Shown one piece after another: positions 7,850-15,389 of a stretch of DNA of 35,024 bases; position 1 is the first letter of the stretch; every line of letters begins with the position of its first letter. Location: NCBI GenBank assembly GCA_945787335.1, contig CALZHR010000099.1, forward strand, positions 1 to 35,024, read 5' to 3'. The notes under the pieces are model-generated. The model worked only from the letters and a program-made list of their open reading frames with translations, ran no database searches and was not told the DNA's origin. The translations under genes were made by a program, and so were the position numbers. This stretch comes from an uncultured Desulfuromonadales bacterium (GTDB taxonomy: Bacteria; Desulfobacterota; Desulfuromonadia; Desulfuromonadales; Geopsychrobacteraceae).

Positions 7850-9004
7850 CTAAACACCCCGCTGCCGCAGGTAGCCCTCAAGCCGCTCCAGGGCGGTGAC
7901 GATTTCGCTGAAGGGGCGGGTGTAGGAAAAGCGCAAAAACCCTTCGGCGCCGGCGCCGAAATCGATCCCCGGCGTCACCGCGACGCCGGTCTTTTCCAGG
8001 ATATCCAGCGCCAGCCGCAGCGAGTCGCCATCGATATGCCGGGCATCGGCCAGCACGTAGAAGGCGCCCTGCGGTTCGAAGTGCACCCCGAAACCGAGGG
8101 CGCGCAGCCGCCCGACCAGTTCCTGGCGGCGCTTGTCGTAAGCCGCGCGCATCTCGGCGACATCCTCCTGGCAATATTTCAGGGCGGCAATGCCGCCGCG
8201 CTGAACGAAATGATTGGCGCAGATCAGAAAGTTCTGATGCAGGATCTGCAGGGTGCGCACGCAATCAAGCGGCGCGATCAGGTAGCCGAGCCGCCAGCCG
8301 GTCATCGCGTAAGCCTTTGAAAAACCGCCGAGCACGAAGGCATCTTGAGTGTATTCAAGGATGCAGCGCTCCTCCCCCTGGTAGGTCAGACCATGATAGA
8401 TTTCGTCAGAGATGATCGGCACCGGCAGTTCGGCCAGCTGTTGCAGCTGGGCCCCCGGGAGCACCGAACCGGCCGGGTTCGAGGGCGAATTGATCAGCAG
8501 CCCGCGGGTGCGTTCCGTGAGCAGCTGCCGCACCTGCGCGGCGCGTGGCTGAAAGCCGTCCTCTGGTGAAGTGCGCAGCGGCACGGGCACACCGCCGGCG
8601 AAACTGACAAAGCCGGGATAGCAGGCGTAACCGGGGTCGGTGAGGATCAGCTCGTCTCCCGCTTCTAGCAGCGCCGAAAACAGCAGCAGCATCAGCGGGC
8701 TGGTCCCGGAGGAGACGATCACCTGCTCCGGGACGATCTCGACCCCGTAGGTCTCCAGGTAGTGATGGCAGATCTCCTGGCGCAACTCCAGCAGCCCCTG
8801 GGAATGAGTGTACGAGGTCGCCCCTTCGGCCAGCGCCTGGCCGGTTTCCGCCAAAATCGCCGGCGGGGTGGGGAAATCGGGTTCGCCCAGGCAGAGATAG
8901 ATAATCTCGCGGCCCGCGGCTTCCATCTGCTTGGCCCGCTCCATGACCTCCATCGCCAGAAACGGTGTGACCTGCCGGGCCCGCTTGGCCATCGGTATCT
9001 GCAT
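7850..9004 (-). CDS. Class I/II PLP-dependent aminotransferase
   Basis: A 384-residue fold-type I aminotransferase of the aspartate/aromatic group. The PLP lysine is K230 in GGFSKAYAMTGWRLGY. Supporting residues are N176 (NSPSNPAG), D200 and Y203 (SDEIYHG), and the substrate-carboxylate arginine near the C-terminus (FLRFSYTRP). SYTHSQGLLELR is a typical N-terminal substrate loop. The start is set at ATG 9004, which has a strong AAGGAGG seven bases upstream, rather than a TTG one codon earlier. Which amino acid it uses cannot be told from the sequence; the neighbouring DAHP synthase makes an aromatic or aspartate substrate a reasonable guess. Cytoplasmic. Confidence 0.92.
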   Translation of the reverse strand: MQIPMAKRARQVTPFLAMEVMERAKQMEAAGREIIYLCLGEPDFPTPPAILAETGQALAEGATSYTHSQGLLELRQEICHHYLETYGVEIVPEQVIVSSGTSPLMLLLFSALLEAGDELILTDPGYACYPGFVSFAGGVPVPLRTSPEDGFQPRAAQVRQLLTERTRGLLINSPSNPAGSVLPGAQLQQLAELPVPIISDEIYHGLTYQGEERCILEYTQDAFVLGGFSKAYAMTGWRLGYLIAPLDCVRTLQILHQNFLICANHFVQRGGIAALKYCQEDVAEMRAAYDKRRQELVGRLRALGFGVHFEPQGAFYVLADARHIDGDSLRLALDILEKTGVAVTPGIDFGAGAEGFLRFSYTRPFSEIVTALERLEGYLRQRGV

Positions 9005-9157
9005 CAATATCCTCCTTGAATCGACGCACCAGCTTAGTCCCGCCCCGGGGTGATTGCAACCCCTTTCCCGGCGTCAGCGAGCCCGTTTCCGCTCAAGCGT
9101 TGCATTGCACCGCGACCCCATAGTAGAGTGGCCGTGTTTTTGCCAAAGGGGTGCCTG

Positions 9158-9484
9158 ATGCCGTTCAAAATCATCCTGCTTGCCGCTCTGCTGCTCTGCG
9201 CCGGCCTGCAGGCGACGTTCGCTCAACCGATTCAGGTGGACGAAGCGCGCGCCCGCCGACTGATCAACGCGCTCGGCTGCAAGGGCTGCCACCAGTTTGA
9301 AGGCAACGGCGGCTCGCTGGCTCCCCCGCTCGACGAGGTCGGCAGCCGGCGTACCAAAGAGGAGATCGTCAATCACCTGGCGGCGCACGCATCGACGCGC
9401 AAGACCAGCATCATGCCGAGCTTCAGCACCACCGGTCGTGACGAACTGGAGAACCTCAGCGAGTTTTTATATCAGCATCGCTGA
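9158..9484 (+). CDS. Small monoheme c-type cytochrome
   Basis: A 108-residue exported cytochrome. Residues 1-22 form a signal peptide (LLAALLLCAGLQATFA then AQ). One heme c site, CKGCH, follows at about residue 43, and the likely distal Met lies in SIMPSF near residue 87. Size and layout fit a class I cytochrome c or the cytochrome domain of a Geobacteraceae electron-transfer protein. The ATG at 9158 has AAGGGG 7-8 bases upstream; an in-frame ATG 36 codons earlier (9050) would bury the signal peptide and is rejected. It is followed 40 bases later by trmB on the same strand, but no functional link is apparent. Periplasmic electron carrier; partner unknown. Confidence 0.88.
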   Translation: MPFKIILLAALLLCAGLQATFAQPIQVDEARARRLINALGCKGCHQFEGNGGSLAPPLDEVGSRRTKEEIVNHLAAHASTRKTSIMPSFSTTGRDELENLSEFLYQHR

Positions 9485-9523
9485 CACAACCCGACATCAA
9501 CCTGAAAATAAGCCATAAAAGCC

Positions 9524-10216
9524 ATGTCCCAAAGAATGACCCTGATCACTTCGCCGGTATTTGTCCCCGAAGCCCGCCTTCAGCAGGCCGGCAGCTTTGC
9601 CGCGCTGTTCGGCAACGACCGCCCCTTGTGCCTGGAGGTCGGCTGCGGCATTGGAGACTTCATCGTCCAGCTGGCCAGCCGCCATCCGGAGCGCAACTTC
9701 ATCGCCATCGACATCTTCAACCAGGGCTGCCGGCAGACCAGCAGCCGGGTCGAAGACGCGGGACTGACAAACATCATCGTGATGCGTATGGAAGCGCGCT
9801 TCCTGATGCATCATCACCTCGGCGCAGAGAGCCTGCAGGCGATCTACATCAACTGCCCCGACCCCTGGCCGAAGAAACGTCACCGCAAGCGGCGGCTGCT
9901 CAACCAGGAGTTCCTCAATCTGGCGCTCTACTGTCTGAAGCCGGACGGCGAACTGCATTTTGCCACCGATTTTGTCGATTACGGCGAAACGGCCGGCGAG
10001 CTGCTGGCCGGCGACGCGCGCTTTTACAACCTGCACAGCACCCCCCACACCCATGAACTCGGCGATTACCCGATTTCCAAGTACATGCGCCGCTTCCTCG
10101 ACCAGGGCCAGCCGATCTACTTCTGCCACTACCGTAAAAAGCCGGGGCTGAAACTCGCCCCGCCGAAACTGCACAAGGGGTTCCGGCTGCGCTGGTCGCA
10201 GGAGGAGCCGGCGTGA
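9524..10216 (+). CDS. trmB: tRNA (guanine-N7)-methyltransferase
   Basis: A 230-residue SAM-dependent methyltransferase that makes m7G46 in the variable loop of tRNAs. The SAM-binding motif LEVGCGIGDFI (about residues 36-46), the acidic residue of IAIDIF, and the family signature CPDPWPKKRHRKRRL (about 116-130) are all present. The C-terminal half carries the FATDF.DYGE motif. Length is normal for the family. Its stop codon overlaps the GTG start of truD by four bases (GTGA), so the two tRNA-modifying enzymes are translationally coupled. Cytoplasmic. Confidence 0.95.
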   Translation: MSQRMTLITSPVFVPEARLQQAGSFAALFGNDRPLCLEVGCGIGDFIVQLASRHPERNFIAIDIFNQGCRQTSSRVEDAGLTNIIVMRMEARFLMHHHLGAESLQAIYINCPDPWPKKRHRKRRLLNQEFLNLALYCLKPDGELHFATDFVDYGETAGELLAGDARFYNLHSTPHTHELGDYPISKYMRRFLDQGQPIYFCHYRKKPGLKLAPPKLHKGFRLRWSQEEPA

Positions 10217-11409
10217 CCTGGCTGACCGCCGAGCTGCCGGGCACCGGCGGCAGCTACAAGGAACTGCCGGAGGATTTTCAGGTCGAGGAGCTGCCCCTCT
10301 ACCCCTGCTCCGGCGTTGGCGAGCATCTTTACCTGTGGATCGAAAAGGTCGGGATCAGCACCCGCGAGCTGCTCACGCAGCTGGCCAAAGGGCTGCAGCT
10401 CAAGGAACGCGAGCTGGGCTACGCCGGCCTCAAGGACGCCCGCGCCCGCACCCGGCAGATGATCTCGATCCCGGCCCGGTGCGAAAACCGTCTCGACCGG
10501 CTGGAGCTGCGCAAGGCGCGGATTTTAAGCCGACAACGCCACGGCAATAAGCTGCGGCTCGGGCATCTGGCCGGCAACCGCTTTACCATCCGCCTGCGCC
10601 AGGTGCATCCGCAGGCCGCCGGGCGGGCCGAAGCGCTGCTGCAAATGCTGCAGGAGCGCGGCGTGCCGAACCGCTTCGGCGAGCAGCGCTACGGGGTGCT
10701 CGGCAACTCGGCCGAGCTGGGGCTGCTGCTGCTGCGGCGGAACTCCCCGGACTTCTGCCGCGAACTGCTCGGCGACCCAGAGCAGATTCGCAACCCCGCC
10801 TGGCAGGCTGCGGCCCGCGCCTATCGCGCCGGCGATCTGCCGCTCTGCCTGGAGCAGCTGCCGCCACGGATGCGCGATGAACGCCGGCTGGTCCGCCAGC
10901 TGCACGATGGACAGCCAGCCGACCGGGCGGTTCTGTCCCTGCCGCGCAACCTGCTGCGGCTGTTCCTGTCCGCCGCCCAGGCGCAGCTGTTCGACCAGCT
11001 GCTGGAACAGCGTCTGCCCGACCTCGACCTGCTGCAGGATGGCGATATCGCCGTCAAGCACGCCAACGGCGCCTGCTTCCGGGTGACCTCGGCGGCCCTC
11101 GAACAGCCGCGCGCAGCCGCTTTCGAGATCAGCCCCTCGGCGCCACTGTACGGCTACAAAGTTCTGCTGGCCGAAGGCCAGTCGGGTCGTCAGGAAAGTT
11201 CACTCCTTGAGCAGGCCGGGCTGCGTCTGGAGAGCTGGAAGCTCGCGGATGGCCTGAGCATGCCGGGGGAACGCCGCCCCCTGCGGGTGCCACTGGCCGA
11301 GGCGCAGATCCTCGAAAACCGTGACGAGAGCCTGCTGCTGAGCTTCTGCCTGCCAAAAGGCAGTTACGCAACCAGCGTTCTGCAGGAAATGATTAAAAAA
11401 TCTTCCTGA
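10213..11409 (+). CDS. truD: tRNA pseudouridine(13) synthase
   Basis: A 398-residue TruD-family pseudouridine synthase, which isomerises U13 in tRNA-Glu and others. The catalytic Asp is D75 in GYAGLKDARARTRQ, and the second family motif PNRFGEQRYG lies near residue 155. The N-terminal motif KELPEDFQVEE is also typical. The inserted TRUD domain region (about 160-310) has normal size. The GTG start overlaps the trmB stop, with a GGAGGAG site upstream inside trmB. Ordinary cytoplasmic enzyme; no defects seen. Confidence 0.95.
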   Translation: MTWLTAELPGTGGSYKELPEDFQVEELPLYPCSGVGEHLYLWIEKVGISTRELLTQLAKGLQLKERELGYAGLKDARARTRQMISIPARCENRLDRLELRKARILSRQRHGNKLRLGHLAGNRFTIRLRQVHPQAAGRAEALLQMLQERGVPNRFGEQRYGVLGNSAELGLLLLRRNSPDFCRELLGDPEQIRNPAWQAAARAYRAGDLPLCLEQLPPRMRDERRLVRQLHDGQPADRAVLSLPRNLLRLFLSAAQAQLFDQLLEQRLPDLDLLQDGDIAVKHANGACFRVTSAALEQPRAAAFEISPSAPLYGYKVLLAEGQSGRQESSLLEQAGLRLESWKLADGLSMPGERRPLRVPLAEAQILENRDESLLLSFCLPKGSYATSVLQEMIKKSS

Positions 11410-11428
11410 AAAAGCCGGCCGGCAGAAA

Positions 11429-11457
11429 TTGACATAAACCGAAACTGTCTGTTTAAT
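11429..11457 (+). promoter_or_regulatory. Sigma-70 promoter for the TIM-barrel gene
   Basis: TTGACA (11429-11434) and TTTAAT (11452-11457) are separated by 17 bases. The expected start of transcription falls around 11464, inside the adjacent palindrome. Confidence 0.65.
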
Positions 11458-11459
11458 AG

Positions 11460-11478
11460 GAACAACAAAATGTTGTTC
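11460..11478. promoter_or_regulatory. 19-bp palindrome overlapping the transcription start
   Basis: A perfect 7-bp inverted repeat (GAACAAC / GTTGTTC) with a 5-base AAAAT centre begins two bases after the -10 box. Its place at the start site suggests a repressor operator. A 5'-UTR hairpin is the alternative reading. Regulator unknown. Confidence 0.5.
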
Positions 11479-11504
11479 TATATTTTTCCGGACTCTATTT
11501 CGGC

Positions 11505-12308
11505 ATGAAATTAATTCTCTCAGCAGGCACTCTCTACACCCTGCCGCTGCCCAAAGTCTTTGCGATCGCTCAGGACGTTGGCTTCGAAGGGCTCGAGGTG
11601 ATCATCAATCAGGATTTCCAGTTCAATCGCGGACGTGAAATCCTCGACGAGGTCCGGCAGATCCATCCGATCATCTCGCTGCATGCGCCTTTTTTCGATA
11701 TCGACGGCTGGGGGAACAAGGCCGAGCAGCTGGAGAAAACCATCGACCTGGCAATTCAGGCCGGGATCGGCCTGGTGAATTTCCACCCCCCCAGCTGGCT
11801 GACCCTGCAGCGGAAATTCTGGCGCTGGCTGAACCGGATCGAGGATTTCCAACAGCAGGTCGGTCGCGGCCAGGTCACCGTGACCATCGAGAACATGCCG
11901 GCCAATGGCCCTTTAGGCTGCAATCCCCATTTCCTCCACCAGACCCGCGACATGATCAACTTCCTGCAGCAGCGCAATCTGTTTCTGACCTTCGACACGG
12001 CCCATATGGGGACCTGCAAAACGAATTTCCTGACCGACTTCCATTATTTTTACGATTCCGGCCGGATCCGCAACGTTCACTTCTCCGATTATGCCAACGG
12101 CCGGGAGCACCTTCTGCCAGGGCATGGCAAACTGCCACTGACCCGCTTCCTCAATCACCTGCGCAGCACCGGCTACGACGGCAACATCACCCTGGAGCTC
12201 ACCCCCCATGAGTTGCCCAAAGATGAAGAGCTGATTCGCGAGAGTCTGCAGCAGATTTTCGATTACCTTAGCGCCGAGACCCGCAGCGGGCTGCAGGATG
12301 CCGTCTGA
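11505..12308 (+). CDS. Sugar phosphate isomerase/epimerase-like TIM-barrel protein
   Basis: A 267-residue protein of the AP endonuclease 2 / xylose isomerase-like TIM-barrel family. Barrel strands carry metal-binding type residues: ISLHAPFFD, VNFHPPSW, VTIENMPAN, TFDTAHMGT, VHFSDYANG with the later H of LLPGHGKLP, and LELTPHE. These match the Glu, Asp and His positions that bind divalent metals in this fold. Family members are sugar or polyol isomerases, epimerases or endonucleases; the exact substrate cannot be read. The ATG has only a weak ribosome-binding site. A clear promoter and a 19-bp palindrome precede it, so it is probably a separately regulated single gene, ending at a hairpin shared with the convergent stress protein gene. 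Confidence 0.85.
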   Translation: MKLILSAGTLYTLPLPKVFAIAQDVGFEGLEVIINQDFQFNRGREILDEVRQIHPIISLHAPFFDIDGWGNKAEQLEKTIDLAIQAGIGLVNFHPPSWLTLQRKFWRWLNRIEDFQQQVGRGQVTVTIENMPANGPLGCNPHFLHQTRDMINFLQQRNLFLTFDTAHMGTCKTNFLTDFHYFYDSGRIRNVHFSDYANGREHLLPGHGKLPLTRFLNHLRSTGYDGNITLELTPHELPKDEELIRESLQQIFDYLSAETRSGLQDAV

Positions 12309-12313
12309 ACGAT

Positions 12314-12342
12314 AAAAAAAGACCGCGGTGTTTGCCGCGGCC
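12314..12342 (-). terminator. Terminator of the universal stress protein gene
   Basis: A stem CCGCGG/CCGCGG (12323-12328, 12335-12340) with a 6-base loop is followed on the minus strand by TC and seven T residues (plus-strand A-run 12314-12320). It lies between two convergent genes and may also stop the plus-strand transcript. Confidence 0.8.
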
Positions 12343-12372
12343 TGCCGTTTCTTCACTTTTATTGATCGCGCT

Positions 12373-12828
12373 TCAGCGCACGATATACACCGAGCACGGC
12401 GCGTTCAGCGCCACCTTGCTCGACACCGACCCCCGCAAAGCGCGCAGCATCCGCCCCTTGCCGGTCGAACCGATGACGATCACGTCACACTCCTCCTGTG
12501 CGGCAAATTTCAGCAACGCTTCGTCAACCTCACCATAAACCACCTCTTTGCGCAGGTGGACGTTCGCTTCGGCGGCCGCCTTGTCAACCACGTAGTAGAT
12601 ACGGCGCTGCTTGTCCTCCCAATCGACCTGCGAGGTTTTCTGCGGCGCCGGATAGAGATCGGTGAGAACCGGAGCATCCTTGGCCGGCAGAACAATCACC
12701 GCATAAACCGTACTGCGGAATCGTTCGCTGCTGCTGACCGCCGCCAGGCGGACTGCTTCTTCTGCCGCTTTGTCGGAGGCCGGCGATCCATCAATCGCCA
12801 CAAGGATTTTCTTATTGAGGTTCAGCAT
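12373..12828 (-). CDS. Universal stress protein, UspA family, ATP-binding type
   Basis: A 151-residue single-domain Usp. The first strand is KKILVAIDGSPAS, and the C-terminal nucleotide motif G-x2-G-x9-G-S is intact in GSTGKGRMLRALRGSVS, followed by the closing strand CSVYIVR. The intact motif predicts ATP binding, unlike E. coli UspA. Such proteins aid survival under starvation, redox or membrane stress; the partner is not known. It has its own promoter (12862-12890) and terminator, so it is monocistronic. No obvious SD precedes the ATG. Confidence 0.92.
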   Translation of the reverse strand: MLNLNKKILVAIDGSPASDKAAEEAVRLAAVSSSERFRSTVYAVIVLPAKDAPVLTDLYPAPQKTSQVDWEDKQRRIYYVVDKAAAEANVHLRKEVVYGEVDEALLKFAAQEECDVIVIGSTGKGRMLRALRGSVSSKVALNAPCSVYIVR

Positions 12829-12861
12829 CGAAATTTACCGTTTCGTACGCGCGTTTCGATC

Positions 12862-12890
12862 ATCCTAGTCAAGCGATATCGGGCTGTCAA
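12862..12890 (-). promoter_or_regulatory. Sigma-70 promoter for the universal stress protein
   Basis: On the minus strand, TTGACA (12885-12890) and TAGGAT (12862-12867) are separated by exactly 17 bases, 34 bases upstream of the ATG. Confidence 0.65.
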
Positions 12891-12999
12891 CCTGAATATA
12901 TAGTGATAATGCCGAGCTCCGATTGACATTAATAAAACAGCATTCTATAATCGATTAAGCGTCATGGCAGATTCTCCCGCGAATCATGCCGTATACAAC

Positions 13000-13028
13000 T
13001 TGACAGCCTCCAAGCCTGGCGCTAGAAT
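13000..13028 (+). promoter_or_regulatory. Sigma-70 promoter for the IclR-family gene
   Basis: TTGACA (13000-13005) and TAGAAT (13023-13028) are 17 bases apart, close to consensus, and 45 bases upstream of the ATG. The leader would be about 35-40 bases. Confidence 0.7.
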
Positions 13029-13072
13029 CACCTGTCTTTATGTAAAAAAATTCCAACAAGGATAGAGCGACC

Positions 13073-13855
13073 ATGGTCAAAAAGGACAAGTCGGAATATA
13101 TCATCCAGGCAGTCTCTCACGCTCTCGATCTTCTCGAGCAGTTTCACGACGATGTCGACGAGCTCGGCGTCACCGAGCTGAGCAAGCGCCTGAAACTCCA
13201 CAAAAACAACGTCTTCCGACTGCTGGCCACCCTGGAGTCGCGTGGCTATATCGAGCAGAACAAGGCGACGGAGAATTACCGCCTCGGCCTCAAGGCCCTG
13301 GAGCTCGGACAGACCTTTATCAAGCAGATGGGGCTGCTGCGCCAGGCCAAACCGATCCTTGAGCGGATGGTCGAAGAGAGCAACGAAACCTCCTACGTGG
13401 CGATCTATAAAGAGAATCACATCGTCTACCTCGACGTGGTGGAAACCAGCCTGACGGTTCGTGTCGTCTCCCGGGTCGGGTCGCGGCTGCCGGCCTACTG
13501 CACCGCCGCCGGCAAGGTTCACCTGGCCCATATGTCAGAGGAAGAACTGGAAGAGGTGCTCAGCGCGCAGAACTTCATCCAGCACACCCCGACGACCCTG
13601 GCCAGCAAGAACGCCTTGAACGCCGAACTGGTCAAGGTGCGCGAGCAGGGCTACGCGCTTGACAACGAGGAGCTCGATCAGGGCGTGCGCTGCATCTCTG
13701 CGCCGATCCGTGACTACACCCGCCGCATCGTCGGCGCCATCAGCATCTCCGGGCCAAGCATGCGGATCAGCGATGAGCGACTTGAGAAAGAGCTGATCCC
13801 GTTGGTCCTGAAAGCCTCGGCCGACCTTTCCACACGACTCGGCTATCCCAAGTAA
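13073..13855 (+). CDS. IclR-family transcriptional regulator
   Basis: A 260-residue regulator. The N-terminal winged helix-turn-helix (about 10-70) includes LGVTELSKRLKLHKNNVFRLLATLESRGYI with the recognition helix around KNNVFRLL. The C-terminal IclR effector domain (about 80-255) has YLDVVETS, SRLPAYCTAAGKVHLA, EELDQGVRCISAPI and GAISISGPSMRI, all family hallmarks. Such proteins usually sense small organic acids and control catabolic or stress genes. Targets are not evident; the alpha/beta hydrolase and acyl-CoA synthetase downstream are possible, but a strong terminator follows at once. SD AAGGA precedes the ATG. The near-consensus promoter suggests steady expression. Confidence 0.94.
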   Translation: MVKKDKSEYIIQAVSHALDLLEQFHDDVDELGVTELSKRLKLHKNNVFRLLATLESRGYIEQNKATENYRLGLKALELGQTFIKQMGLLRQAKPILERMVEESNETSYVAIYKENHIVYLDVVETSLTVRVVSRVGSRLPAYCTAAGKVHLAHMSEEELEEVLSAQNFIQHTPTTLASKNALNAELVKVREQGYALDNEELDQGVRCISAPIRDYTRRIVGAISISGPSMRISDERLEKELIPLVLKASADLSTRLGYPK

Positions 13856-13872
13856 ACGTGACTTTCCCAGCT

Positions 13873-13900
13873 AAAAGGCCCCTCGAAAGAGGGGCCTTTT
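13873..13900 (+). terminator. Strong intrinsic terminator after the IclR gene
   Basis: A perfect 12-bp stem (AAAAGGCCCCTC / GAGGGGCCTTTT) with a GAAA tetraloop, followed by CTGTTTTCTC, lies 17 bases past the stop codon. The symmetry means it could work in both directions. Confidence 0.93.
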
Positions 13901-13927
13901 CTGTTTTCTCACAACCCAGGACACGAG

Positions 13928-14737
13928 ATGGAGATCTTTAACCGGGAGATGGAACTGGCCCGCAGCGCCGGGGTCGAGCATCCGGAGAACATCCCCTTCC
14001 TCCTTGAGCCAAAGACCGCGAACGGCCAGGGAGTGCTGCTGGTCCACGGCTTTTGCGCCACGCCGCGGGAGCTGCGCCAGCTCGGCGAACATCTCTGCCG
14101 GCAAGGCTTCACGGCATTCGGCCTGCGGCTTCCGGGCCACGGCACCAGCCCCGAAGATCTGGCCGAACGGAATCTCGAAGAATGGCTGGCAACGGTCGAA
14201 AGGGGCTACCAGCTGCTTCGCAGCCGGCAACTGAAGATCTGCGGCGTGGGCCTGAGTACTGGCGCTCTGCTGCTGCTCAAGCTTTCACTGCTGCGCCCCT
14301 TTTCCGGGCTGGTGCTGCTCTCCCCCTACCTGCAGCTCAAGCACCCGCTGGCACCCTACGCGGCTATTTTAAAGCTGCTGATCCCCTACCAGCTGCGCGA
14401 TATTCCGGTTGCCGAGCACGCCTTCTATTACCACCGGCGGCCGCTGCACGGGGTCGCCCAGATCAACCGCTTGCGCCGCGAACTGGCCCGTCGGCTGGCA
14501 GAAATACGCACGCCGACCTTGGTCCTCACCTCTGCCGGCGACCGGACCATCGCGCCGGGTACCGCCCGGCGCCTGTTCGATCGGCTGGCCAGCCCAAAGA
14601 AAGAATTCTTCTGCTACGGAGCGGAGGTTCCGCATGTGCTGACGACTGACGAAAATCCGCAGCAACAGGATGTCTTTGAGCGCACCGCCGGCTTTCTCAA
14701 GCAGTTGAACGCTCAGCCGGCCGCGCCGGCCAGCTGA
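13928..14737 (+). CDS. Alpha/beta hydrolase, monoacylglycerol lipase/esterase-like
   Basis: A 269-residue serine hydrolase. The oxyanion-hole motif is VLLVHGFCATPRELRQLG (about 37-54). The nucleophile S110 lies in GVGLSTGALL, the acid is D205 in TSAGDRTIAP, and the base is H236 in EVPHVLTTD. The set matches carboxylesterases and monoacylglycerol lipases (Hydrolase_4 type). No signal peptide is seen, so it should be cytoplasmic. Its gene product may feed fatty acids to the nearby acyl-CoA synthetase, which is inference. Its last 25 bases overlap the 3' end of coaE on the opposite strand. The start is preceded by AGGA. Confidence 0.88.
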   Translation: MEIFNREMELARSAGVEHPENIPFLLEPKTANGQGVLLVHGFCATPRELRQLGEHLCRQGFTAFGLRLPGHGTSPEDLAERNLEEWLATVERGYQLLRSRQLKICGVGLSTGALLLLKLSLLRPFSGLVLLSPYLQLKHPLAPYAAILKLLIPYQLRDIPVAEHAFYYHRRPLHGVAQINRLRRELARRLAEIRTPTLVLTSAGDRTIAPGTARRLFDRLASPKKEFFCYGAEVPHVLTTDENPQQQDVFERTAGFLKQLNAQPAAPAS

Positions 14738-15330
14738 GCCCAGAGCTGCTCTACCTGCCGCAGTGCGGCAGCGACGCTGCCCGAATTGTCGATCACGTAA
14801 TCGGCCCGGGCGAGCTTTTCCGTCTGCGGCATCTGCGCGGCGAGCCGCTGCCGCGCCGCGGCTTCGGCGAGCCGGTCACGCTCCATCAGCCGCTGCAATT
14901 GCACCTCGGGATCGATCTTGACGACCAGAACCTTATCGACCCGCCCCTCGGCCCCCGCCTCGAACAGCAGCGGCGCTTCGTAGACAATCAGTGGAATTCC
15001 TGAAGTCCGCTTCAACTGCTGCAGTCGCTCGACCGCCAGCCTGGCGATCGCCGGATGAGTGATCCGGTTCAGCGCATCGCGGGCCTGTTCATCAGCGAAT
15101 ATGATCCCTGCCAGCTGCTCTCGATCTAAACTCCCGTTTTCAAAGAGAATTTCACGGCCGAACTGCGCTGACAGCTGTTGCAGGACCGGGCTGCCCGGCG
15201 CCACCACCTCGCGGGCCAGCTGGTCGGCATCGACCAGCGCCGCTCCCTTGCGGGCGAAGGCTCCGGCAATAAGACTTTTGCCCGCGGCGATATTTCCCGT
15301 GATCCCAAGGATCAAATTGTTGACTGACAT
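14713..15330 (-). CDS. coaE: Dephospho-CoA kinase
   Basis: A 205-residue P-loop kinase that phosphorylates dephospho-CoA at the 3' position, the last step of coenzyme A synthesis. P-loop GNIAAGKS is at residues 12-19, the substrate loop VDADQLAREVVAPG follows near 32-45, and the lid region holds [30 protein letters not shown] and ADYVIDNSGS are typical. Length is normal. It is transcribed divergently from the acyl-CoA synthetase gene 59 bases away; that enzyme uses CoA, so the pairing is sensible. No strong SD before the ATG. Confidence 0.95.
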   Translation of the reverse strand: MSVNNLILGITGNIAAGKSLIAGAFARKGAALVDADQLAREVVAPGSPVLQQLSAQFGREILFENGSLDREQLAGIIFADEQARDALNRITHPAIARLAVERLQQLKRTSGIPLIVYEAPLLFEAGAEGRVDKVLVVKIDPEVQLQRLMERDRLAEAAARQRLAAQMPQTEKLARADYVIDNSGSVAAALRQVEQLWAQLAGAAG

Positions 15331-15389
15331 GATAGAATTACTTTCAGTGCTGCTCCGCTACGCCCATTGCTAGCAGCCGGGAGGTCGCC

